NCBI GenBank assembly: GCA_014380365.1
Contig: JACMJZ010000004.1
Coordinates: 212,851 to 276,850 of the forward strand
Origin: Pyrinomonadaceae bacterium
Lineage (GTDB): Bacteria; Acidobacteriota; Blastocatellia; Pyrinomonadales; Pyrinomonadaceae
Reading direction: 5' to 3'
Length of the DNA stretch: 64,000 nt
Positions 42,649 to 50,926 of this stretch are shown here, in pieces. The position numbers and the translations under genes were made by a program. Numbering within the stretch: position 1 is the stretch's first letter; every line of letters starts with the position of its first letter. The notes below the pieces were generated by a model that saw only the letters and a list, made by a program, of their open reading frames with translations, made no database searches and had not been told where the DNA came from.

Positions 42649-45369
42649 TCAGTTAAGTGCTTCCAGTGATTGCCAGAGCGCCAGGTGGCGCTCGGCGGTG
42701 CGGTGCCAACTATTTTCCTGACAGTAGTCGCGGGCAGCAGAAGTGAGCCGGTCGCGCAAATCTGCATCTTCAAGTAGTTGCCGAGCGCCTTCGGTTAGGT
42801 CCTGCGGTTGGTAGGTCACGTCGCGCAGGTCTTCGAACCAACGAGTTGGCGAGGTTAGAACCGGCACGCCCGTCGCCAATCCAACGCGGACTGCGCTACT
42901 CGCCGCGGCGAATGGAACCTCGTCATATCCGTAGACAAGTATGTCCGCTTCGGCGGCAAGCACTTGTGCTACCTCTTCTATGGGCAGGTATTCGTTGTGA
43001 TGACGAACGGGCAATCCCGCCGCGTCACTGGCCCAGCGCGCCTCGATTTCCCGGTTCTTGGCATGGCTGATGAGGAGTAGCTCGGTATCCGGCAGCGCTC
43101 GTAGGAGGTCGAGCAAACGCCAAAAACCCTTGTGAGCTTCGAGAAAACCAAACGCGCCGATGACCCGGCCTCGTCTCTCTTTGCGGGGAGGAAACCACGT
43201 CGGACATCCGCAGGGGATGCACTCGATTCGCTTCTCTGGCCAACGCTCGCGCAAGATCTGCTTACCGCTTTCGCTGAGCGTTACTAGCGCATCGGCTTCG
43301 CGCTCCCAAGCCGACAACTCCCGCCTCACGGTGTGTTCCGTGATAACCACCGGAACTCGATGGGATCGCGCCTTCTGGACCTGGGCGGTCAGAAGGGCGT
43401 CATTGAAAAGCGAGTGCTCATGTTGAATATGCAACACGCGCGCGCAAGGCATTTCGGGTGCGCGCGAAGTCACTGTGACGCCTGCCAAACCCTCACAGAC
43501 ATGTCTCGTGTATTCAGCGACGCCACAAGGTGTTTGCCAACTGGGCACGACGAAGGTGTAAGGTCTCTTGAGGCTTCGGGCTGCTCGCAGATGGCGTTCG
43601 ATTACATCCACCACAGCCGGGCCCGTCGTCCAGATATTTCGTTGCTCAATAACCCATTCGGATGCCCTTCGGCCCATCTCGCGCGCCTCTTCGCGATGGC
43701 CGGCAATCCAGCGCAGGCGATCGGCAATGGCTTCAATGCCCGGTACTCCGCGGACGCCGCAACGACCAAACGGGGCCTCGTCGTATTTCTCCCACCGTTC
43801 AGGGGCTACCGGCAGCAGGAGATCGGGACCCGCATCTTCACAGACGTCACCCTGCCCTTCTGAATTAAGCGCAATGACCGGAAGACCTGTGGCCATCCCT
43901 TCAACAAGCGGCAGGCCAAAACCTTCGCTGCCCGCGGCAATCAGGATATCGGCCCGTTCATACCAGTGTGAGATGCCCCGCGTAGTCTCGTTGGAGTCAA
44001 CGAAATTAATGCGTGGGTCATCGGCCGCGTAGTTTCCGTAACTGAAGCGCGACTTGATAATCAAACGCGCCTCGGCCACATTCGCAAAGGCGAGCTTCCA
44101 GGCGGCAATCGCCTCAGCCACGTGCTTGCGGCTTACGACGGTGCCCACGATGAGAGTGGTCAGTTCCTGGCGTGCGGGTCTTTCCTGATAGTGATAGACA
44201 TTTGGGTCAACGCCCAGGGGCACCACTTCGATGGGAACGCGTACCCCGCTGTCGCGACATACCTTGGCGCAGAACCTGGTCGGGACCAAAACGGCTCGCA
44301 TGCTATTGAGTCGCTTGGGCCAATCCGCCGGCAAACGACTACTTTCCCACATTGTATAGATGAAGAGTTCGGCGGAGTGGCGAAATCGCTCCAGGTCCGG
44401 CCGCGGCCAGCAAAAATAGAGCGTCGGAGCTGACTTATCAGGGTGCGAGCGGCGCAACAGTTCAAGGAATTCTTGCGAGACGCCGTTCACATCCATCTCG
44501 AAAGGCACTGCGTTGACTCTTGCTCCGGCGCGTTCCATGCCAAGGACGACAAGTTCGGCCATGCTCCCATAGCCGTCATAGACCATAAAGGGAGCGCCGA
44601 CGGTGATCGTTTCACTTCCTCTTGATCGTTGCGGTGCTTGCGTCGCGCTCTGGCCGTTGCGCAGCCGTACATAAAAATCACGATCGAGGCCAATCAGCTT
44701 ATTGACCTCATCCAGTGATTCCCGTGCCCAACGGACATCACTCAGACGTTTGGCGCTGGTATTTCCCGCATGAATCAGCGCCACGTAAAACGAGGAATCA
44801 GCCATAACACTGAGCCGTTCGGCGTGTTGCCACACAAACGCGCTATCTTCGCCGACTCTGATCTCAGGGAAAGGACTTCGATTCCAGGCGGCACGACGAT
44901 ATAGGAGTGTGCCGCCTGCCACCCACGGACGGTCCGCGGGTGGATAGCGGTAAAGCCAAGCCTCGCCCGCTTCCAGCCGGTAATGAAGCAACTCGCGCGT
45001 GCCGCAGATATCCGCTTTGCTGCGTAACAGCTCCCTGACCTGGGTGCTGAGCCGGTGCGGCGCCATCCAATCGTCATCATCCCAATGTGCGATGAACTCG
45101 CCGCGGCTGAGTTCACAACCGAGGTTGCGCTTGGCACCCAGCACCTGACGATCGACGCGCACATAACGGATCCGCTCGTCTTCGGGAATCAGATCAGCAA
45201 CGCCATCTTCTCCGTCGTCAAGAACGACAAGTTCTTTGTTTGGATAATCCTGGCGCAGGAAATACCAGATGGATTGACTAACGAAGGGCCGCCGGTTGCG
45301 AGTTGGCATGATGCAACTGACAAGCGGTGCTCCCAGCGGTTCTGATTGGTCGATGCCCATAGCAAACAA
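42649..45369 (-). CDS. Three-domain glycosyltransferase (GT2 plus two GT4-type modules)
   Basis: 906 residues. N-terminal GT-A (GT2) module: VSCIMPTRNRRPFV, a DxD-type cluster at D97-D100 (HWDDDDW). The centre (about 255-590) is a GT-B/GT4 domain with PLGVDPNVY and EGFGLPLVEGMATG, the GT4 E-x7-E signature. A third GT-B-like module (about 600-900) has VPSWQTPCGVAEYTRH and TEHTVRR. Such multi-domain enzymes add several sugars to a polymer or protein. The gene ends 40 bases before the sheath start on the same strand, so it probably heads the eCIS transcript. Substrate unknown; the alternative is a start at residue 5. Confidence 0.82.
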   Translation of the reverse strand: MFAMGIDQSEPLGAPLVSCIMPTRNRRPFVSQSIWYFLRQDYPNKELVVLDDGEDGVADLIPEDERIRYVRVDRQVLGAKRNLGCELSRGEFIAHWDDDDWMAPHRLSTQVRELLRSKADICGTRELLHYRLEAGEAWLYRYPPADRPWVAGGTLLYRRAAWNRSPFPEIRVGEDSAFVWQHAERLSVMADSSFYVALIHAGNTSAKRLSDVRWARESLDEVNKLIGLDRDFYVRLRNGQSATQAPQRSRGSETITVGAPFMVYDGYGSMAELVVLGMERAGARVNAVPFEMDVNGVSQEFLELLRRSHPDKSAPTLYFCWPRPDLERFRHSAELFIYTMWESSRLPADWPKRLNSMRAVLVPTRFCAKVCRDSGVRVPIEVVPLGVDPNVYHYQERPARQELTTLIVGTVVSRKHVAEAIAAWKLAFANVAEARLIIKSRFSYGNYAADDPRINFVDSNETTRGISHWYERADILIAAGSEGFGLPLVEGMATGLPVIALNSEGQGDVCEDAGPDLLLPVAPERWEKYDEAPFGRCGVRGVPGIEAIADRLRWIAGHREEAREMGRRASEWVIEQRNIWTTGPAVVDVIERHLRAARSLKRPYTFVVPSWQTPCGVAEYTRHVCEGLAGVTVTSRAPEMPCARVLHIQHEHSLFNDALLTAQVQKARSHRVPVVITEHTVRRELSAWEREADALVTLSESGKQILRERWPEKRIECIPCGCPTWFPPRKERRGRVIGAFGFLEAHKGFWRLLDLLRALPDTELLLISHAKNREIEARWASDAAGLPVRHHNEYLPIEEVAQVLAAEADILVYGYDEVPFAAASSAVRVGLATGVPVLTSPTRWFEDLRDVTYQPQDLTEGARQLLEDADLRDRLTSAARDYCQENSWHRTAERHLALWQSLEALN

Positions 45370-45706
45370 CCTATCTTATTTGTTAGCGAAAGATGCCGAG
45401 GCCAGATGCGCAAGGATTCGAGTGCGGGTGGCGGGTCCTCTGCCGAGGTTAACCCGTTCGGGTCGACACGGACCGCACCAGTAATTACTCTATGAGTTCA
45501 ATCGCGTCTGGGATCGTTCTTTTCTGATAGCCCTGGTGGTTCGGCTCATCCCGAAATTGAGAATAGGCTCGTGATTTTCATGAACTGAGAGAGGCAAAGA
45601 ATCCGAAGGATTAACTATTGATGCTGCGTGAGAATTCAACGCAACCCATTGCCAAGGTCAGTCCGCAGTACGGACACTGTCTAAGACTACGCTATTTGAG
45701 GGCATC

Positions 45707-45735
45707 AAATTACCATCAACAATATATTACGTCAA
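45707..45735 (-). promoter_or_regulatory. Putative sigma70-like promoter for the glycosyltransferase-eCIS unit
   Basis: On the minus strand, TTGACG (45730-45735) and TAATTT (45707-45712) are 17 bases apart and point at the glycosyltransferase gene. The surroundings are AT-rich compared with the flanking coding DNA. Confidence 0.55.
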
Positions 45736-45738
45736 CAC

Positions 45739-45773
45739 AAAATGAACCCTATGGACAGAAAATGAACTCTATG
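45739..45773. promoter_or_regulatory. Direct-repeat pair next to the promoter, possible operator
   Basis: AAAATGAACCCTATG (45739-45753) and AAAATGAACTCTATG (45759-45773) are 14/15 identical, 20 bases centre to centre, so they lie on the same DNA face. They sit just upstream of the -35 box, where activators bind. No known regulator motif is recognised. Confidence 0.55.
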
Positions 45774-45850
45774 TAAACGTTGAGCTTTGTGACGCACAGA
45801 CTCAATAACGAGCAGAGACGCAAAACCGCTACATGTCGATGCAAGATCGA

Positions 45851-46149
45851 TTAGTTGCGCTTAGGCGCCTCACGCCCAATCGGAAGCGTTGCGTCCATCC
45901 TGCGATACCCAAAGTGCGAACCATCTCGCGCGGGAAGATTCCGACGAATCGAGAAGGCAGTGATATTGATTGTTCGAGGAGGTGGAGTTTTTCGAGTTGG
46001 TTGAGCGCTAACCAGATGAGGTCCTGGTTGAAGGGAACTTGCGGTTCCCCAGTCAGACGGCGGGAAATCTTAGCGGCGCTTGTCTTCCCATCACTAGGCT
46101 GCCAGACCAGCGCGACGGTTTGACCCAGGCAGCGGACCTGGTGGCGAAC
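45851..46149 (-). pseudogene. PqqD-family peptide chaperone remnant
   Basis: The minus-strand translation from 46149 reads VRHQVRCLGQTVALVWQ, then DGKTSAAKISRRLTG, then LIWLALNQLEKLHLLE, the PqqD/HPr-rel-A fold pattern (LNxTAxLVWxxCDG). It continues to FPREMVRTLGIAG, the end of which resembles the (S)RREMxRxLGIA motif followed by a twin-arginine-like hydrophobic tail in acidobacterial members. That tail is only found in another frame (MDATLPI), so a frameshift occurred. In-frame stops interrupt the N-terminal part upstream of 46149. No intact start remains. Confidence 0.6.
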
Positions 46150-46254
46150 TCAAGCCCGCGCAGGGGATCTTTTCAGATGCTAATCTCCGACTAGCGTATC
46201 GCTTTCAACGAAAAGTCGTCCAACCACATCCGGCCAAAGACCGTGATATTAAAA

Positions 46255-46330
46255 TGGTAGGCGCGTGGGGACTTGAACCCCAGACCTCTGCCGTGTCGAG
46301 GCAGCGCTCTACCAACTGAGCTACGCGCCT
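46255..46330 (-). tRNA. tRNA-Val (anticodon GAC)
   Basis: The minus-strand 76-mer folds into a cloverleaf: acceptor AGGCGCG/CGCGCCT, D-stem GCTC/GAGC, anticodon stem CTGCC/GGCAG with loop TCGACAC, T-arm TGGGG/CCCCA with TTCAAGT. The CCA end is encoded. The anticodon read from loop positions 34-36 is GAC (Val). Position 33 is C rather than the nearly universal U. Confidence 0.93.
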
Positions 46331-46438
46331 AAAGGTCTCAACTACTGTCTTATAAAGAGCAGATCAAATCGAGACCCGAAAGTAACAAAGCACCTGGGGG
46401 GTGTCAAGCGAACGACTAGAAGGGTAATGCTGTAATTT

Positions 46439-46534
46439 ACTTCGCGGCCCTTAGCGAAACCTTTGCGGCCTTTGCGGTAAACCAAAAGCAACACCGCAGA
46501 GTTCGCGAAGTGCAGACGCAAAGAACCGCGAAGG
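46439..46534. repeat. Imperfect inverted repeat of CTTTGCGG/CCGCAAAG type
   Basis: Two arms (46439-46478 and 46493-46534) are imperfect reverse complements, each built from CTTTGCGG/CTTCGCGG units. It lies about 60 bases downstream of the ABC-F stop and might slow or end transcription, or be an interspersed repeat. Confidence 0.55.
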
Positions 46535-46591
46535 CAAAACGCAATCTACAACCCACCCGTTACCGCGAGGTGGTACTTGACTCATGGCATT

Positions 46592-48595
46592 CTAACCCTG
46601 ACTCTTCGCTGACGCCTCTTCCCACTGATTGTAAAGAACTGCCAGTCGCGCTTCGGCTTCCCGATAGTCTTCGTCGAGCTTGATGAGCTTCGTGGCATCT
46701 CGCGCCACGTCAGGCTGCGACATCTGGTCGGAAATCTCGGCCAGTCGCTTTTCGGCTTTGGCGATTTCCGCTTCCAGTTGGTGCGGTGAGACACTCTCGG
46801 TCCTGTTCTTCTTGATTACCTTGATCGCGGGCTTCGGCGCTGTGGCTGGTCCCTTCCCTTTTCGAGCCGGTTTAGACTTGCTCGCGGAGTTGTTTCCAGC
46901 GTTATCCGCATCCACATCCTCGCCTGGCTGCTGGCCAGGCATCCGGATATCAATGTCCCGTCCGCTGCCAAGCGGAACTCCCGACGCGCCCGTTCCCGTA
47001 GCTTTCCAATCGTGATACTGCGTGTAGTCGCCGTCGTAGTGTTCTGCGTTGCCTTCGCCGTCGAGCGCAAGCATTTGAGTGGCGACGCGATCCAGAAAAT
47101 AGCGATCGTGGCTAATAGTAAGAATTGTTCCCTCGTAGGCGTCGAGAGCTTCCTCGAGCGCTTCGCGCGACGGAATATCAAGATGGTTGGTTGGCTCGTC
47201 GAGCACCAGCACGTTAACGCGCGAATAAATCAACTTTGCCAGCGCAAGACGACCCTTCTCGCCGCCAGACAGGTCGCGAACGTGTTTATAAACATCGTCG
47301 CCAGTGAAAAGAAACTTCGCCAGGAATGAACGCAACTCTCCGGCAGTCGCGTTTGAAGGCGCGACGCGACGCAACTCCATGATGATCTCGTTTCGATCGT
47401 CCAGGTCATCCAGTTGTTGCGCGTAATAACCAATCTGCACCTTCGTCCCCCAACGAATCTCACCCGCCAACGCCGGGGTCTTCTTGAGAATCGTCTTCAG
47501 AAAAGTCGTCTTTCCAGATCCGTTGGGACCGATGATGCCCAGACACTCCGCACGCCGCAGGGTGAACGAGATATCCCGAGCTAACGTCTTTCCCGGATAA
47601 CCGATCGTCGCATTCTCGACCATCAGCACATGATTGCCGGTGCGCTCGATTGACCGAAGCCGAAAATCGCCCTGCGACTGATCCGCTCTGACCGCATCGA
47701 CGCGTTCGAGTTTCTGCAACATCGTTCGGCGCGATTTGGCCTGCTTGGTTTTCTGTCCGGCGAGGTTACGCCGGATAAACTCTTCGGTCTTAGCGATCAT
47801 CTGCTGCTGATTGTCGTAAGCACGCTGCTGGGCTTCACGGCGCTCCTCGCGTTCAATCAGGTAATGCGAATAGTTTCCGGTGTAGCTCGAGGCGCGTCCA
47901 TTTTCCAGCTCGATGATCCGGCGACAGGCACGGTCGAGAAAATAACGATCGTGGCTGATAACGACGTAAGCTGAGGCGTAGGTTTGCAGAAACTCTTCGA
48001 GCCACTCGACCGCCGTCACGTCTAAATGGTTCGTCGGCTCATCAAGCAAGAGGACGTCGGGTTCTGCCAGTAGGAGCCGGACCAGCCCGAGCCGGTTCTG
48101 TTGGCCGCCCGACAGTTTTTCAGTTTCAAGTGACCAGCTTTCGCGTTCAAAGCCAACTCCCTGCAAAATCGATTCAGCCTTCGCTGCATACTCAAAGCCG
48201 CCTTCTCTCTCAAACTGATGCTGGAGATCGCTGTAACGTTCAAGTACCTGTTCAAGATCGATGTCGACCTCGGCCATGCGGTGCTCAAGCTCGTGCATCT
48301 CGTGTTCGATTTGCTGTAGGTGGCCGAAGGCCGCCAGCGCCGACTCGTGCACCGTAGATCCTGCTTCAAAGTGAATGTGTTGCGCCAGCAACCCAAGTTT
48401 GGTACCGCGGGCGCGAATCACTTCTCCCTTGTCTGGGGTCTCTTCACCATTGACCAGACGGAAGATCGTAGTCTTGCCGGCGCCATTGCGCCCCACCAGC
48501 CCAATGTGCTCGCCGGGATTTATTTGCAGCGATGTGCCGCGCAAGACATCTTGCGTGCCGTAAGACTTATGGACTTCTGAAAGACGAAACAACAT
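46592..48595 (-). CDS. ABC-F family ATPase (Uup/EttA-like translation factor)
   Basis: 667 residues with two ABC domains in one chain and no membrane segment. Walker A motifs GRNGAGKTT (near 36) and GPNGSGKTT; signatures LSGGQQ and LSGGEKGR; Walker B LLLDEPTNHLD and LVLDEPTNHLD. The linker between them is Arg/Lys-rich (REERREAQQRAYDNQQQ), as in ABC-F proteins that bind the ribosomal E-site. The C-terminal 90 residues (QLEAEIAKAEKRLAEIS) form the coiled coil typical of Uup. It may free stalled ribosomes or give resistance; the exact subfamily is unclear. Confidence 0.92.
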   Translation of the reverse strand: MLFRLSEVHKSYGTQDVLRGTSLQINPGEHIGLVGRNGAGKTTIFRLVNGEETPDKGEVIRARGTKLGLLAQHIHFEAGSTVHESALAAFGHLQQIEHEMHELEHRMAEVDIDLEQVLERYSDLQHQFEREGGFEYAAKAESILQGVGFERESWSLETEKLSGGQQNRLGLVRLLLAEPDVLLLDEPTNHLDVTAVEWLEEFLQTYASAYVVISHDRYFLDRACRRIIELENGRASSYTGNYSHYLIEREERREAQQRAYDNQQQMIAKTEEFIRRNLAGQKTKQAKSRRTMLQKLERVDAVRADQSQGDFRLRSIERTGNHVLMVENATIGYPGKTLARDISFTLRRAECLGIIGPNGSGKTTFLKTILKKTPALAGEIRWGTKVQIGYYAQQLDDLDDRNEIIMELRRVAPSNATAGELRSFLAKFLFTGDDVYKHVRDLSGGEKGRLALAKLIYSRVNVLVLDEPTNHLDIPSREALEEALDAYEGTILTISHDRYFLDRVATQMLALDGEGNAEHYDGDYTQYHDWKATGTGASGVPLGSGRDIDIRMPGQQPGEDVDADNAGNNSASKSKPARKGKGPATAPKPAIKVIKKNRTESVSPHQLEAEIAKAEKRLAEISDQMSQPDVARDATKLIKLDEDYREAEARLAVLYNQWEEASAKSQG

Positions 48596-48680
48596 CAGTG
48601 TCGAATAGCTAATCTTTACAGAACAAAGCGGGTGCGGAGCTGATTAAGCCTCCACACCCGCGAAAACCGGTTAACGAAAC

Positions 48681-49877
48681 TTACGGTTTCGGTGAAGCGT
48701 TCCCCTGCGGACTTGGTGCGGCGGGACTCGGCTCAGCAACTGATGACTGTGGGGCAGCAGTTGCAGCAGGCGCAGGCGTTGTCGTCACGGCGCCGGAGGA
48801 TGCCGGCCTTAAGCCCAGGTTGCTCGGAGTTTCGAGCATCGTGCTCGCCAGCTTGTTCGAGATTCTGGCGTCGTTCATTGCAACCTCCAGCAATGCCGCC
48901 TTCAGGATTTCTTTCCGCTGATTTATCAGGGCTTGGGTAATCTGCTGGCGAACGTTGGGGCTCTCGAGGGTGAGGTTCTCCGTCTGCAGTCGTTTCTCTG
49001 CAATCTTGAACACGTACCATTTACCGGTGCTGAAGCGAATCGGTTCCGTTGTGTCGCCGGTCTGCATTGCGCCAAATAGCCGACTAACCAATTCAGGTGG
49101 AAATCCGTTCTGCTTTAAATCGTCTTCGGTAGCAAATCCCACGTCACCACCACGCGCCAGGCTAGTGACATCCTCGCTCTTGGCCCGCGCGACCGTCGCG
49201 AAGTCTGCACCACCCTTTAATTGCTGAAAGACATTGTCAATCTTCAACTTGGCTTCGGCGTCACTTTTTGCATCATTGTCGGTGATGCCTTGAGCAGAAT
49301 TGTCCGCCGGATCCGCCATAATCATCGCAAGTGCGACGCCGCGTGAACTGACGAACCTTTCCCGATTGCCGTTGTAGAAATCTTCCACCTCTTTATCGTT
49401 CACCGTAACCTTGGAGCTGTACTTTTCCTGAAGATTCTGGATGGCGATGTTTTTTCGCGCATCTTCGCGCAACGATTCTTCGGTCATGCCCTCCGCAGCC
49501 AGGTTCTTCTTAAAGTCGTCATCAGTCATGCCGCTCTGCTGCTTCTGCTGGTTGATGATTGCTGTGATCTGATCCTCTGTGGGTAACGTCTTCTCCCGCT
49601 CGGCGCGCTGGAAGAGTACTTCTCTTTGGATCAAGCTACCCAGGACCTGCAACCGTGCCTGGGCGAGTTCGAGTTGAGAGAGCTGTGATTGCTTGCCCCC
49701 GGCTTGCCGGCTAACGTTTTGCTCAACCTCAGAGAGCATGATGTTCTTGCCGTTTACCGTGGCGGCGACAAGGCTGTCCTTACTATCAGAACCTCCCCCG
49801 CCACTGCATGCAGTGAAAGAGAAGGAAATCAGCGCCAGCAGGGTTCCAGCGGTAGTTAGTTTTGCGATTCTTTGCAC
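48681..49877 (-). CDS. SurA/PpiC-like peptidyl-prolyl isomerase lipoprotein
   Basis: 398 residues. A lipoprotein signal ending FTAC (Cys near 24) is followed by a SurA-type N-terminal helical domain (AATVNGKNIMLSEVEQNV, PTEDQITAIINQQ) and a parvulin-like domain (LKGGADFATVARAKSED, GGDVGF, then GKWYVFKIAEK). The tail is Pro/Ala-rich. It should act as periplasmic chaperone for outer-membrane proteins. The start is GTG at 49875-49877 with AAGGAG about 10 bases upstream. It is divergent from rpmB. Confidence 0.88.
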   Translation of the reverse strand: MQRIAKLTTAGTLLALISFSFTACSGGGGSDSKDSLVAATVNGKNIMLSEVEQNVSRQAGGKQSQLSQLELAQARLQVLGSLIQREVLFQRAEREKTLPTEDQITAIINQQKQQSGMTDDDFKKNLAAEGMTEESLREDARKNIAIQNLQEKYSSKVTVNDKEVEDFYNGNRERFVSSRGVALAMIMADPADNSAQGITDNDAKSDAEAKLKIDNVFQQLKGGADFATVARAKSEDVTSLARGGDVGFATEDDLKQNGFPPELVSRLFGAMQTGDTTEPIRFSTGKWYVFKIAEKRLQTENLTLESPNVRQQITQALINQRKEILKAALLEVAMNDARISNKLASTMLETPSNLGLRPASSGAVTTTPAPAATAAPQSSVAEPSPAAPSPQGNASPKP

Positions 49878-49930
49878 TTGGATCGTTGCTCCTTTGAAAA
49901 ATTGCCGATCATTTCGAGTCCCCGGCTTAC

Positions 49931-49959
49931 TTGACGCGCCCGAAAACGGTTTGTTATAA
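49931..49959 (+). promoter_or_regulatory. Sigma70-like promoter of rpmB
   Basis: TTGACG (49931-49936) and TTATAA (49954-49959) with a 17-base spacer lie about 80 bases before rpmB. Confidence 0.7.
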
Positions 49960-50040
49960 AGTTTGTTTCAACATTGCCCCAAAACTCAGACTGTATGAGT
50001 CGGGCGCTTTCAATAAAGCTCTGGAGGTATCATAAAAATC

Positions 50041-50235
50041 ATGGCCAAACGTTGCGAAGTCTGCGATAAAGGACCCCAGTTCGGCAACAATGTCTCTCAT
50101 GCAAACAACCGTACGCCGCGCCGGTTTAACCCAAACCTACAGTCGATTCGGGTGCAACTTCCCAAGGGTGGTGCGCAGCGGATGAAGGTTTGTACGAGTT
50201 GCATCAAAGCTGGAAAAGTCGCGAAAGCCGCGTAA
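50041..50235 (+). CDS. rpmB: 50S ribosomal protein L28
   Basis: 64 residues. [20 protein letters not shown], then [12 protein letters not shown] and [14 protein letters not shown] are standard L28 sequence. The pairs CEVC and CTSC form the zinc-binding (C+) version. A GGAGG lies 13 bases upstream. It is a single-gene unit with promoter and terminator. Confidence 0.96.
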   Translation: MAKRCEVCDKGPQFGNNVSHANNRTPRRFNPNLQSIRVQLPKGGAQRMKVCTSCIKAGKVAKAA

Positions 50236-50257
50236 TTCCCGGTCTAATTATCTGAAG

Positions 50258-50295
50258 CCGGCGCTGAGGCACTAAGTCTCACGCGCCGGTTTTTT
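50258..50295 (+). terminator. Rho-independent terminator of rpmB
   Basis: Stem CCGGCGC (50258-50264) with GCGCCGG (50283-50289), extended inside by TGAG/CTCA, followed by six T. It lies 22 bases after the rpmB stop and just touches the ridA 3' end. Confidence 0.85.
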
Positions 50296-50677
50296 AGTCT
50301 CCAGCCAGGGCAATCGCCTCGATTTCCACCTTCGCATCGCGAGGCAAACGAGACGCCTCGACGGTGGCACGCGCCGGCGGGTCTTGTTCAAAAAATTTGC
50401 CGTAGACATCGTTCATCGCGCTGAATTCCTGCATGTCGGCTAAAAAGACGGTGGTCTTTATGACGCGACCAAGACTGCTTCCGGCTGCCTCGAGTACCGC
50501 CGCTAAATTCTTCAAGACCTGCTCTGTCTGCTCCTCAATTCCTCCCGGCACAAACTGCCCGGTGGCTGGATCGATGGGTATTTGCCCCGAGGCGAACACC
50601 AGGCCATTTGTTTTGACGGCTTGGGAATAGGGCCCGATCGCCTGCGGAGCACTTGCCGTCTGAATGATCTCCTTCAC
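50294..50677 (-). CDS. ridA: RidA-family enamine/imine deaminase
   Basis: 127 residues, the usual length. SAPQAIGPYSQAVKTNGLVF, then ASGQIPIDP and PPARATVEASRLPRDAKVEI are the conserved core, including the active-site Arg in PPARATVE. RidA hydrolyses reactive 2-aminoacrylate and related enamines. It stands alone between rpmB and rel. Confidence 0.92.
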   Translation of the reverse strand: MKEIIQTASAPQAIGPYSQAVKTNGLVFASGQIPIDPATGQFVPGGIEEQTEQVLKNLAAVLEAAGSSLGRVIKTTVFLADMQEFSAMNDVYGKFFEQDPPARATVEASRLPRDAKVEIEAIALAGD

Positions 50678-50806
50678 AGTTGTGAATGCCTCTATTTACA
50701 CCGAGCAAATGAAAAGGGGGATTCTAACAGAAACGCTCAAACAAGGGCAAAGTGGGCAGCGTAAAGGTCCTGGGGTTTAGGTCTCTTGCTCGTGCGTTGA
50801 TAAGAA

Positions 50807-50870
50807 AACGATCCACGAACCTACACCAAAGTGCACCAGGAAGCGTTAGTGCCGGGATTCGTGGATCGTT
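50807..50870. terminator. 13-bp perfect inverted repeat, possible rel terminator
   Basis: AACGATCCACGAA (50807-50819) and its exact reverse complement (50858-50870) are spaced by 38 bases. Read on the minus strand the second arm is followed by TTTTCTTATC. It lies 57 bases after the rel stop. The long loop is unusual for an intrinsic terminator; a protein-binding or repeat role is possible. Confidence 0.5.
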
Positions 50871-50926
50871 ACCTGTTTTCCGAATTAGCCAATCAGCCTA
50901 AGGGCTGCTCCGATTCCGACTCGAAC

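Larger units (their letters stand above)
45370..46254. other. Long gap upstream of the eCIS/glycosyltransferase unit
   Basis: This gap holds a putative minus-strand promoter with a direct-repeat pair and a PqqD-family pseudogene, each listed separately. The 330 bases between promoter and glycosyltransferase start (45370-45706) would be an untranslated leader. No open reading frame was recognised there. Confidence 0.5.

Noticed and set aside
45833..46123. Plus-strand 96-residue frame in the gap before the tRNA
   Set aside because: The minus-strand translation of the same DNA has a recognisable PqqD pattern, so the plus frame is a shadow.
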